Source: Bacteroidales bacterium (lineage in GTDB: Bacteria > Bacteroidota > Bacteroidia > Bacteroidales > Bacteroidaceae). From it: a stretch of DNA of 6,364 nucleotides. This document shows, in pieces, positions 1 through 6,121 of the stretch. How positions within the stretch are numbered: position 1 is the first letter of the stretch; the number at the start of each line of letters is the position of its first letter. The stretch lies in assembly GCA_030523385.1 (NCBI GenBank), contig JAUNIV010000155.1, positions 1-6,364 on the forward strand, given 5' to 3'. The translations under genes were made by a program, and so were the position numbers. The notes beneath the pieces were generated by a model, which searched no databases, was not told the DNA's origin, and saw only the letters and a list, made by a program, of their open reading frames with translations.

Positions 1-598
1 TGATGTCGGGCTGATAGAAGCGGTTGAACAATACCACAGCCTTTGCCCCGTTGGCATACAACTGGTGAATCAAGGCGATGGGGTTGGTGAGGTTCATGCC
101 CAACTTCACGATGATGGGGATGGAGATGTGTTTCTTGATATTGCTCACGATGTCGATGTGGCGTTGTTCGAAAGAACCGTAGCTGTATTCCTTCTCTGTC
201 TGCAAAGACAGGATGTTAATCTCCAGCGCATCGGCTCCCGCAGCTTCTACCGTGCGGGCAAAGTCTGTCCATTCGGCATGGCTGAAGCAGTTGATGCTGG
301 CAATGACGGGAATGGTGCAGAGCTTTTTGGTCTGTTCTATCAGTGAAACATATTCGTTCAGTGCGTGAGAGCGCACGTAAGTGCTCAGGTAGTCATCTCC
401 TTCGGGCGAACCGTAGGAGGCCATGTGGTTGGCTTCCATCATGATTTGCTCTTCGAAGACGGATTTCAGTACGATGGCACCGGCACCGGCCAGTTCCAAC
501 TTCTGGTTCTTGTCGGCATGGGCAGTGAGACCCGAACTGCTGACAATGATAGGATTGCGTAAAGACAATCCGGCAAAGGTGGTTTGTAATTGAGTCAT
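1..598 (-). CDS. Dihydroorotate dehydrogenase-like flavoprotein (partial, C-terminus missing)
   Basis: This is the first 199 codons of a class 1 dihydroorotate-dehydrogenase-like (COG0167) TIM-barrel protein; the rest lies beyond the left edge. The start is the ATG read leftwards from 598, giving MTQLQTTFAGLSLRNPIIVS. It sits 16 nt after the yggS stop in an AT-rich spacer, so it is probably the third gene of that operon. FMN-type features are visible: Lys45 in AIVLKSVFEE, Lys165 in IIVKLGMN, and Asn193 in LFNRFYQPDI. The orotate-contacting motifs of true PyrD proteins are changed. The usual NSMGLPN is ASYGSPE here (residues 60-66), and the usual S-C/S-P-N is LSLQ (residues 130-133), with Ser131 at the place of the catalytic base. 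It is therefore probably a cytosolic FMN oxidoreductase that does not necessarily make orotate. Family assignment is firm; the substrate is unknown. Confidence 0.9.
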   Translation of the reverse strand, partial: MTQLQTTFAGLSLRNPIIVSSSGLTAHADKNQKLELAGAGAIVLKSVFEEQIMMEANHMASYGSPEGDDYLSTYVRSHALNEYVSLIEQTKKLCTIPVIASINCFSHAEWTDFARTVEAAGADALEINILSLQTEKEYSYGSFEQRHIDIVSNIKKHISIPIIVKLGMNLTNPIALIHQLYANGAKAVVLFNRFYQPDI

Positions 599-614
599 AT
601 TAAATATAGTTATT

Positions 615-1283
615 TTAGTAAATTCGTTCTCCGAAGATTTTGCTTCCTACTCTCACTAACGTGCTTCCTGCCTGTATGGCCAACGGATAGTCGTGTGACA
701 TGCCCATGGATATTTCCTTGAACCCTTCGGCATCGGCAAAGAACTCCCGCTTCACTTCCCGGAAGAAGTTGCTTAAGGAACAAAACTCCCGTTTGATTTG
801 TTCGTCATCGTCCACGTTGCTGGCCATGCCCATCAGTCCGGCTAAGCGCACGTTTGACAGTTTCCTCCATTCGCCTTCCTGCAACATCTGCCTGCACTCG
901 TCGAAGGTAAAGCCGAATTTGGTTTCTTCCTGGGCGATGTGTATCTGTAGCAGGCAGGGGATGGTTCTCCCTGCTTTGGCTGCCTGTCTGTCTATCTCGG
1001 CCAGCAGCCGATAGGAATCTACGGCATGTATCATGGCCACGTAGGGTGCCATATACTTCACTTTGTTGGTCTGCAGGTGGCCGATGAAGTGCCATTCGAT
1101 GTCGGCAGGCAGCGTTTCATGCTTTTTCGTCATTTCCTGCACGTGACTTTCGCCGAAGATGCGTTGCCCGGCGGCGTATGCTTCTTCTATGGCCTCGTTG
1201 GGATGGAACTTTGACACTGCCACCAGCCTTACGCCTTCGGGCAGTGTGGAAAGCACTTCCTTTATGTTTGCCTGTATGTTCAT
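615..1283 (-). CDS. yggS: YggS/PLPHP family pyridoxal phosphate homeostasis protein
   Basis: This is a 222-residue protein of the YggS/PROSC family, which binds pyridoxal 5'-phosphate on a single-domain alanine-racemase-like TIM barrel. Family members buffer and deliver PLP in the cytosol and have no proven enzymatic activity. The expected landmarks are present in order: the PLP lysine Lys25 in LVAVSKFHP, FGESHVQE (43-50), HFIGHLQTNK (65-74), GLMGMAS (149-155), SMGMS (192-196) and the phosphate-binding RVGSKIFGE near the C-terminus. Length is typical for the family. The ATG start lies 3 nt after the stop of the DUF4494 gene, which suggests translational coupling. The DHOD-like gene follows 16 nt after its own stop. 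Nothing looks truncated or altered. Family identity is secure; the gene symbol is by homology only. Confidence 0.95.
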   Translation of the reverse strand: MNIQANIKEVLSTLPEGVRLVAVSKFHPNEAIEEAYAAGQRIFGESHVQEMTKKHETLPADIEWHFIGHLQTNKVKYMAPYVAMIHAVDSYRLLAEIDRQAAKAGRTIPCLLQIHIAQEETKFGFTFDECRQMLQEGEWRKLSNVRLAGLMGMASNVDDDEQIKREFCSLSNFFREVKREFFADAEGFKEISMGMSHDYPLAIQAGSTLVRVGSKIFGERIY

Positions 1284-1286
1284 GGC

Positions 1287-1769
1287 TTACTCTGTTTTTC
1301 CTGCTTCGGGAAATTCCGGTTTCACGTTCGGTTCTGCTTCGTAAGGATAGACATCCATAATGGCAGTCTCAGCGATGGAGGCAATGACGTAGTCGGCCAT
1401 GCTTCCTTTCATACCTTCGTCCAGCTTCTTCACAGCGTCACGCAAGTCGGCTGCCTGCACCAGTACGTTGGTCGAAGTCTTTTTCTCCGCGCCGCTCTTT
1501 TCGTCGAGCGTGATGAAGTAGAGCTTGCATTTAAACCAGCGGTCGGCGGCATCTTCTTCGCAGGGGAACAGCTCGCTGTAGTTGGCCCGCTTGATGTCCG
1601 ACACGGTAAACTCACCGCTTATGTACGGAGTAATCTCTTCGATGATTCTTGCTTCGGCTTCCGTAAAGCTCAGAGCATCCACTAAATAAGGTTCTGTTAC
1701 TTTCTTGTTCATGCCGTTTTCCATGACCTTTTCGTAACGTATCTTGCATTCAAACCATGTGTGCATCAT
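1287..1769 (-). CDS. DUF4494 domain-containing protein
   Basis: This 160-residue soluble protein matches the Bacteroidota family DUF4494 as I remember it, starting MMHTWFECKIRYEK. No biochemical function is known to me. No signal peptide, membrane segment or catalytic motif stands out. The sequence appears internally duplicated: WFECKIRY (5-12) recurs as WFKCKLYF (78-85). Each copy is followed by a KK-T stretch, then an LV-A strand (29-32 and 103-106) and an acidic helix. The last 20 residues are rich in Pro and Glu and probably disordered. It is the first gene of an operon with yggS (3-nt gap) and the DHOD-like gene. The start could be either of two adjacent ATGs (1769 or 1766), about 35 nt downstream of the predicted transcription start, with no Shine-Dalgarno sequence. 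Its position before yggS hints at a link with PLP handling, but that is inference. Confidence 0.88.
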   Translation of the reverse strand: MMHTWFECKIRYEKVMENGMNKKVTEPYLVDALSFTEAEARIIEEITPYISGEFTVSDIKRANYSELFPCEEDAADRWFKCKLYFITLDEKSGAEKKTSTNVLVQAADLRDAVKKLDEGMKGSMADYVIASIAETAIMDVYPYEAEPNVKPEFPEAGKTE

Positions 1770-1807
1770 AACAAATAATTCTTTTTTGAATAATTAAAAA
1801 CCGGGCG

Positions 1808-1839
1808 CAAATATACAAATTTATTCTACTTGCCGACAA
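1808..1839 (-). promoter_or_regulatory. Bacteroidota-type promoter for the DUF4494-yggS-DHOD-like operon
   Basis: Read on the minus strand, a -7 box TATATTTG (1808-1815) fits the Bacteroides consensus TAnnTTTG exactly. A TTG (1837-1839) stands 21 nt upstream at the -33 place. Transcription would begin near 1804 and give a leader of about 35 nt before the ATG at 1769. The -33 element lies inside the last codons of the isomerase-like gene and the -7 box begins just past its stop codon. The operon can therefore be transcribed on its own as well as by read-through. Confidence 0.72.
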
Positions 1840-3056
1840 CTGTTCTGCTGCAAAAACTCGTGGAATACCTTTTCATGGTTTCCCGTCAGCAAGATGTGAT
1901 GATTGCCCAATGGGTTGCGCAGGAAGTAGTCCACCGGTTTGTCCGTCCGTACTTTCACCTGTGTGCGGCAAGTGTTCTCGTAATCAGTGTTCTCCGTCAG
2001 CTGTCCGGTGGTTACGAAATATTCATCCAGACATTCGCCGGCACATTTCACTAAGGTGACTTCGCCTTTGGGCAGAATGCCTTGTATGGCAATACCGCTG
2101 TTCGTCTCAAAATGATTCCGAATGTTGAACCGTTCGGTCATGCGGGTGCCTATGGTGCAGTGTGCCAACAATATTTCATTGCGTTCTTCGTCGATGAAAG
2201 ACGGGTTGGTCATGAATCCGGTTTGCCCTGTCAGCGTCTTTGCCACCAGCATGGTAAAGATGGATTGCAGGTCGCCCTCGCATCCGGCAGGTATGCCTTC
2301 ATCGTTCAGCAACGATAGAGCTAAGCAGCCCGTAGTCCCTAACTTGCTTATCAGGCTGAAGCAGGAGAGCGTGACGGCATCCAGTTGTTTTTTCTGGCAG
2401 ATGAGTTTCATGGCCTGATACAGGCGCATGGCTTTGAGCAAGTCTTCGGGAGTCCCTTCGCGGCAAGCTGCGGCACGGTTGGCAAACACGGAGGCTTCGT
2501 AGCCTATCTCGTCGTCCGTGATTTGGTAATACAAGCAGTAAATCTCTTCTAACGGGATGTCGATAAACTCTATCTGCCAGCGCCGTTTGGCCAACAGGTA
2601 ATCTACATTGCTGGCCACCAACCACGGAGCGGGATGCCCCACTACGCCGATGCGCTTGCCTTTCAGCTCCCGTTGTGCGGCGAAAGCCCTGTGATGGTCC
2701 AGGAGCTGCTTCACCATATCGGCCACGGTGCCATGCACGATGTGCACCTTCATACCTTTGTTGCGTAGCCAGGTAGCTATCTCCAACGACGAAGCCAATG
2801 AGTTTTGCAAACCGTCGGTGAGCAGATGGATGGGATAGGGGAGCAGTTCAAAGTGTTGTGTGACTGTCCGTTCCACTCCACCCGATGCGATAAAGGCCAT
2901 CTTGTAGGCATTGGCAGGGATGGAATCGGCTTCGGTATAGGGTACTAAATGTAGCGTAAAGTGTTTCTCTACCTCTGAAAATAAATTCTTGTGACATTCA
3001 TATACAGAGTTTATCTGATTCAGTCCGGATTGGAATACAATGAGATATAAATTCAT
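1821..3056 (-). CDS. L-fucose/L-arabinose isomerase-like protein (COG2407 type)
   Basis: This 411-residue protein resembles the L-fucose isomerase-like superfamily, although E. coli FucI is much longer (about 590 residues). Visible family features are a Rossmann-like block KGKRIGVVGHPAPWLVASNVD (132-152, with the PxxWLxAS-VD signature), a central strand LDAVTLSCFSLIS (225-237), GCEGD (258-262), LAHC (297-300) and a C-terminal GNHHILLTG (384-392). Glu260, Asp262 and His386 or His387 are candidate metal ligands, since the real isomerases bind a divalent metal through Glu, Asp and His; I could not align them. No signal peptide is convincing. I chose the ATG at 3056. The TTG at 3089 in the same frame would add 11 residues, but it lies inside the predicted -7 promoter box. 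The gene is divergent from the aminotransferase operon. No sugar transport or catabolic genes lie nearby, so the substrate is unknown. Confidence 0.82.
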   Translation of the reverse strand: MNLYLIVFQSGLNQINSVYECHKNLFSEVEKHFTLHLVPYTEADSIPANAYKMAFIASGGVERTVTQHFELLPYPIHLLTDGLQNSLASSLEIATWLRNKGMKVHIVHGTVADMVKQLLDHHRAFAAQRELKGKRIGVVGHPAPWLVASNVDYLLAKRRWQIEFIDIPLEEIYCLYYQITDDEIGYEASVFANRAAACREGTPEDLLKAMRLYQAMKLICQKKQLDAVTLSCFSLISKLGTTGCLALSLLNDEGIPAGCEGDLQSIFTMLVAKTLTGQTGFMTNPSFIDEERNEILLAHCTIGTRMTERFNIRNHFETNSGIAIQGILPKGEVTLVKCAGECLDEYFVTTGQLTENTDYENTCRTQVKVRTDKPVDYFLRNPLGNHHILLTGNHEKVFHEFLQQNSCRQVE

Positions 3057-3086
3057 GGTTATAAAAAGGCTAATAAATAAGTAATA

Positions 3087-3094
3087 CAAACATA
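3087..3094 (-). promoter_or_regulatory. -7 promoter box for the isomerase-like gene
   Basis: On the minus strand this reads TATGTTTG, an exact match to the Bacteroides -7 consensus TAnnTTTG. It is 30 nt upstream of the ATG at 3056, giving a leader of roughly 27 nt. No good TTG is found 19-21 nt further upstream; that stretch is an A/T tract that forms one arm of an inverted repeat. The promoter may be weak or need an activator. Confidence 0.5.
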
Positions 3095-3095
3095 C

Positions 3096-3127
3096 GTGTT
3101 TTTTTTTAATAACCCTAAAAAAAGCAC
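3096..3127. repeat. Imperfect inverted repeat with A/T tracts between divergent promoters
   Basis: GTGTTTTTTTT (3096-3106) and AAAAAAAGCAC (3117-3127) are inverted copies with one mismatch across 11 positions, separated by 10 nt. The repeat begins 1 nt upstream of the leftward -7 box and lies upstream of the rightward promoter, so neither predicted transcript contains it. It could be a regulator-binding dyad or simply rigid A-tract DNA acting as an UP-like element. The low complexity of the T and A runs makes a chance origin quite possible. Confidence 0.4.
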
Positions 3128-3163
3128 ATTAACTTCACAAAGATTTAAATTCTTAATTAATTG

Positions 3164-3195
3164 TTTGCGCGGTTGGAGCCGAAAGTCTATCTTTG
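3164..3195 (+). promoter_or_regulatory. Bacteroidota-type promoter for the aminotransferase-permease operon
   Basis: TTTG at 3164-3167 is followed after exactly 20 nt by TATCTTTG at 3188-3195. Both match the Bacteroides -33/-7 consensus (TTTG and TAnnTTTG, usual spacing about 19-21). Transcription should start near 3199, leaving a leader of about 32 nt before the ATG at 3231. The leader is AT-rich and has no Shine-Dalgarno sequence, as is usual for this phylum. This is the best promoter match in the window. Confidence 0.82.
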
Positions 3196-3230
3196 CATCT
3201 CGAATAAAGTACAATTTTTATATAATAATT

Positions 3231-4433
3231 ATGCCTACAATATCCATTCGAGGAAATGAAATGCCGGCGTCGCCCATCCGTAAGTTGGCTCCGTTGGCAG
3301 ATGCTGCCAAACAGAGAGGAATTCATGTATATCACCTGAATATCGGTCAGCCCGACCTGCCTACTCCGCGAGCGGCGCTCGATGCGATTCGGAATATTGA
3401 CCGCACGGTGCTGGAGTATAGTCCCAGTCAGGGCTATCGCAGCTACCGCGAGAAACTGGTGGGATATTATAAGAAATATGATATAAACCTGACAGCCGAC
3501 GATATCATTATTACCACCGGAGGTTCGGAAGCCGTGCTCTTTGCTTTTATGAGCTGCCTGAATCCCGGTGATGAAATCATCGTGCCCGAACCTGCATACG
3601 CCAACTACACGGCATTTGCCATTTCGGCAGGTGCCGTGATACGTACCGTGACCACCACCATAGACGAAGGCTTCTCGCTGCCTAAAGTCGAGAAGTTCGA
3701 GGAACTGATAAACGAACGTACCAAGGCCATCCTGATATGCAACCCGAACAACCCTACCGGTTATCTCTACACCCGTCGCGAAATGAATCAGATACGCGAC
3801 CTCGTGAAGAAGTATGACCTTTATCTGTTTTCGGACGAAGTGTATCGCGAGTTTATCTACACCGGATCGCCTTACATATCGGCTTGCCACCTGGAAGGCA
3901 TCGAACAGAACGTGGTGCTGATTGACTCCGTGTCCAAGCGTTACTCCGAGTGCGGCATCCGCATCGGTGCGCTGATTACCAAAAACAAGGAAGTGCGCGA
4001 TGCCGTGATGAAGTTCTGCCAGGCCCGCCTGAGTCCTCCGTTGATAGGACAGATAGCTGCCGAGGCTTCGTTGGACGAGCCGGAAGAGTATGCACGCGAG
4101 ATGTATGACGAATACGTGGAACGTCGTAAATGCCTCATCGACGGACTGAACCGCATACCGGGTGTCTATTCGCCCATCCCGATGGGAGCTTTCTACACAG
4201 TGGCCAAACTGCCGGTTGACGACAGCGAGAAATTCTGCGCCTGGTGTCTTTCCGAATTTGAGTACGAGGGAGAAACGGTGATGATGGCGCCGGCCACCGG
4301 ATTCTACACCACCCCCGGAGCGGGATACAACGAAGTGCGAATAGCCTACGTGTTGAAGAAAGAAGATTTGGTGCGTGCGCTTTTTGTGCTCCGCAAAGCG
4401 CTGGAGGCTTATCCCGGAAGGGTAGAAGACTGA
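3231..4433 (+). CDS. Fold-type I PLP-dependent aminotransferase (AspC/COG0436 group)
   Basis: This 400-residue class I/II aminotransferase transfers an amino group between an amino acid and a 2-oxo acid in the cytosol. The landmarks are in order: N-terminal SPIRKLAPLA, HLNIGQPDLPTP (35-46), YSPSQGYRSYRE (63-74), ITTGGSEA (94-101), VPEPAYANY (118-126), NPNNPTG (171-177), the SDEVYREF block (201-208, Asp202 and Tyr205), the Schiff-base lysine Lys236 in SVSKRYSECGIRIG, and Arg370 in YNEVRIAYV as the probable substrate carboxylate binder. Everything needed for catalysis appears intact. Amino acid specificity cannot be read; aspartate or aromatic substrates are common in this group. I chose the ATG at 3231 because it lies about 32 nt after the predicted transcription start; a GTG at 3096 in the same frame would be upstream of the promoter. 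Met11 is an alternative start. The permease gene follows after 4 nt. Confidence 0.95.
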   Translation: MPTISIRGNEMPASPIRKLAPLADAAKQRGIHVYHLNIGQPDLPTPRAALDAIRNIDRTVLEYSPSQGYRSYREKLVGYYKKYDINLTADDIIITTGGSEAVLFAFMSCLNPGDEIIVPEPAYANYTAFAISAGAVIRTVTTTIDEGFSLPKVEKFEELINERTKAILICNPNNPTGYLYTRREMNQIRDLVKKYDLYLFSDEVYREFIYTGSPYISACHLEGIEQNVVLIDSVSKRYSECGIRIGALITKNKEVRDAVMKFCQARLSPPLIGQIAAEASLDEPEEYAREMYDEYVERRKCLIDGLNRIPGVYSPIPMGAFYTVAKLPVDDSEKFCAWCLSEFEYEGETVMMAPATGFYTTPGAGYNEVRIAYVLKKEDLVRALFVLRKALEAYPGRVED

Positions 4434-4437
4434 CCGT

Positions 4438-5685
4438 ATGATGGACTGGAGGCTCTTTGTCGCAAGGCGCATCTATCAGAGCAATGAGGGCGGAAGGGAA
4501 GTATCCAAACCTGCTGTCCGCATTGCCATGTCGGGCATTGCCATCGGACTGGCGGTCATGATTGTGGCCGTGGCCGTGGTGATTGGCTTCAAGCATCAGG
4601 TGCGCGACAAAGTGGTGGGGTTGGGATCGGACATCACCGTGACCAACTTCGATTCCCAACAGTCCTATCAGACCATTCCCGTGGTGGCCAATGACAGCGT
4701 GCTCCGGCTCCTTTCCGCCGTGAAGGGAGTGAAGCACGTGCAGCGTTATTCCACCAAACCGGGCATGATTATGACGGATGATAATTTCTTAGGCATGGTG
4801 TTGAAAGGTGTTTCGCACGAATATGACCTGAGTTTCTTGAAAGCCCACTTGCTGGAGGGCGAAATGCCTGTATTTTCGGACACGGTGGCGAGCAACCGCG
4901 TGCTGGTCTCACGCACCATTGCCGACAAGCTTCACCTGAAAACAGGCGATAAAATCTATACCTATTATATAGAAGACAATGTGCGTGCCCGCCGCCTCAC
5001 CATTGCGGGTATCTACCAGACCCACTTCACTGCCTACGATGACCTTTTCCTCATAACCGACCTCTACACGGTGAACCGCCTGAACAGTTGGCAGCCGGGG
5101 CAGGTGAGTGGTGTGGAACTGGCAGTGGATGATTACAGCATGCTGGAAGCGGTGAAAGAGGAAGTCCGCTTCGTCTTAGACATGCAGACAGATGCATACG
5201 GAGGCGTTTATTACACGCAGACGGTGGAAGAATCCAATCCGCAGATTTTTGCCTGGCTGGATTTGCTGGACATGAACGTGTGGGTCATACTGATTCTGAT
5301 GACCGGAGTGGCGGGCTTTACCATGATTTCGGGGCTGCTCATCATCATCCTGGAGCGCACCAACATGATAGGCGTATTGAAAGCCCTGGGTGCCGACAAT
5401 CTTTCTATCCGGCGTATCTTTCTGAGCTTTTCGGTTTTCCTTATCGGGCGTGGCATGCTGTGGGGGAACATCATCGGGCTGGCACTGTGCTTCGTGCAGT
5501 CGCAGTTCCACATTTTCAGGCTGGACCCTGCCACGTATTATGTCGATCGAGTGCCGGTGGAGTTTAACGTCTGGATTTATCTGTTGCTCAACCTCTGCAC
5601 GCTGTTGGTTTCTGTGCTGATGTTGGTAGGCCCTTCTTATTTGGTTACCCGCATTCATCCCGCCAAATCCATTCGTTTTGAATAA
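4438..5685 (+). CDS. FtsX-like ABC transporter permease (LolC/LolE or MacB-core type)
   Basis: This 415-residue inner-membrane protein has the layout of LolC/E and FtsX-type permeases. A short cytoplasmic N-terminus MMDWRLFVARRIYQS is followed by TM1 (about 30-51), a large periplasmic MacB-like core (about 55-275), TM2 (280-305), the coupling segment ERTNMIGVLKALGADN (306-321), TM3 (328-353), TM4 (378-401) and a basic tail ending HPAKSIRFE. Such proteins work with a LolD/MacB-type ATPase as mechanotransmitters, for example in lipoprotein release to the outer membrane. No ATPase gene is in the window, so its partner is encoded elsewhere. The start is one of two adjacent ATGs (4438 or 4441), 4 nt after the aminotransferase stop, which implies one operon and probable translational coupling. 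The link between the two functions is unclear. Family is secure; the transported substrate is not. Confidence 0.93.
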   Translation: MMDWRLFVARRIYQSNEGGREVSKPAVRIAMSGIAIGLAVMIVAVAVVIGFKHQVRDKVVGLGSDITVTNFDSQQSYQTIPVVANDSVLRLLSAVKGVKHVQRYSTKPGMIMTDDNFLGMVLKGVSHEYDLSFLKAHLLEGEMPVFSDTVASNRVLVSRTIADKLHLKTGDKIYTYYIEDNVRARRLTIAGIYQTHFTAYDDLFLITDLYTVNRLNSWQPGQVSGVELAVDDYSMLEAVKEEVRFVLDMQTDAYGGVYYTQTVEESNPQIFAWLDLLDMNVWVILILMTGVAGFTMISGLLIIILERTNMIGVLKALGADNLSIRRIFLSFSVFLIGRGMLWGNIIGLALCFVQSQFHIFRLDPATYYVDRVPVEFNVWIYLLLNLCTLLVSVLMLVGPSYLVTRIHPAKSIRFE

Positions 5686-5707
5686 AGACAGCCCTCTGCC
5701 GTTGTCT
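5686..5707 (+). other. Small hairpin directly after the permease stop codon
   Basis: AGACAGC (5686-5692) can pair with GTTGTCT (5701-5707) through 7 bp including one G-T wobble, with an 8-nt loop, immediately after the TAA. There is no T-run behind it, only GATTGGGGGG, so it does not look like a normal intrinsic terminator. It may be a 3'-end stabilising structure or a chance match. No better terminator for the operon is visible before the next gene. Confidence 0.25.
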
Positions 5708-5790
5708 GATTGGGGGGATGCAGTGTTAATTGTCGTTTCGTGTGTGGTGCGGGCAGTTAATAGATAAAAAAGAAGCCCGAAAAGAACATA

Positions 5791-5831
5791 TCTTATGCTA
5801 ATAAGAACACGGATGTTTGGGAGAAATCCGT
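5791..5831. promoter_or_regulatory. Two dyads upstream of the winged-helix gene, candidate operator
   Basis: TCTTAT-gcta-ATAAGA (5791-5806) is a perfect 6-bp dyad. ACGGAT (5809-5814) and ATCCGT (5826-5831) form a second perfect 6-bp dyad with an 11-nt spacer. The second one abuts the likely -7 box at 5831-5838. Since the gene downstream encodes a winged-helix protein, autoregulation is a reasonable guess, but short dyads are common by chance in AT-rich spacers. Confidence 0.3.
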
Positions 5832-5838
5832 ATCTTCG
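5831..5838 (+). promoter_or_regulatory. Probable -7 box for the winged-helix gene
   Basis: TATCTTCG differs from the Bacteroides -7 consensus TAnnTTTG at one position. It would start transcription near 5842, giving a leader of about 40 nt. No TTG lies at the proper 19-21 nt upstream; the nearest TTTG (5816-5819) is only 11 nt away, so the -33 part is not supported. Confidence 0.42.
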
Positions 5839-5871
5839 CTACAACTTAATCAACCGAATCATTTCATAAAA

Positions 5872-5877
5872 AGGAGG
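5872..5877 (+). promoter_or_regulatory. Consensus Shine-Dalgarno sequence of the winged-helix gene
   Basis: AGGAGG, within AAGGAGGT, stands 5 nt before the ATG at 5883. A full Shine-Dalgarno match is unusual in Bacteroidota, where most genes rely on AT-rich unstructured leaders; none of the other gene starts in this window has one. It fixes the start codon firmly and suggests strong translation of this small protein. Confidence 0.8.
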
Positions 5878-5882
5878 TAATT

Positions 5883-6095
5883 ATGACAATCAATAAAGAA
5901 ACAATCAAGAGAAACAGTCAGAAAGTGTATGGCATGATGCAACGGATGTGTCACTATTCTTTTGGTGAATTGCAGCGATTCACCCGATTGGGCAATATGG
6001 ACCTTTCTATGGCGCTTGTTCAGTTGTTGCAGGAAGGGAAAATTACTCAGGAAGGAGATGAGCATGGCACTTACTATGTAGCCTTCCAATCTTGA
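5883..6095 (+). CDS. Small winged helix-turn-helix protein (DUF2582/PF10771-like)
   Basis: This 70-residue protein is a single winged-helix domain and resembles the short DUF2582-type family as I remember it. Helix 1 spans about 6-22. SFGELQRFTRLG (26-37) forms helix 2 and the turn. MDLSMALVQLLQEGKI (39-54) is the recognition helix followed by the first wing strand, and TQEGDEHGTYYVAF (55-68) forms the wing hairpin. There is no effector, metal-binding or membrane segment, so any signal sensing would have to come from a partner. The start is fixed by a consensus Shine-Dalgarno sequence 5 nt upstream. It stands alone, with a likely promoter of its own and small dyads upstream. DNA binding is probable from the fold, but proteins of this family are poorly characterised and some winged helices mediate protein contacts instead. 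Confidence 0.85.
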   Translation: MTINKETIKRNSQKVYGMMQRMCHYSFGELQRFTRLGNMDLSMALVQLLQEGKITQEGDEHGTYYVAFQS

Positions 6096-6121
6096 TAGAG
6101 GGGGATTACCCCATACATGTT

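Noticed and set aside
65..562. Plus-strand frames opposite the DHOD-like gene
   Set aside because: The minus strand gives one continuous 199-codon flavoprotein frame with recognisable motifs; the plus-strand frames are low-information shadows without promoter or family signal.
3057..3089. An 11-residue N-terminal extension of the isomerase-like protein from a TTG at 3089
   Set aside because: The TTG is part of the predicted -7 box TATGTTTG; the ATG at 3056 gives a sensible leader and a natural first strand.
3096..3230. An N-terminal extension of the aminotransferase from a GTG at 3096 (45 extra residues)
   Set aside because: The GTG lies well upstream of the TTTG-20-TATCTTTG promoter, so the extension would not be in the mRNA, and the extra residues do not resemble the family's N-terminus.
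3153..4472. A 439-codon open frame on the minus strand fully opposite the aminotransferase gene
   Set aside because: The plus-strand frame has every aminotransferase motif and a consensus promoter. The opposite frame is rich in His, Arg and Gly, has no recognisable domain or promoter, and is the usual antisense shadow of a codon-biased gene.
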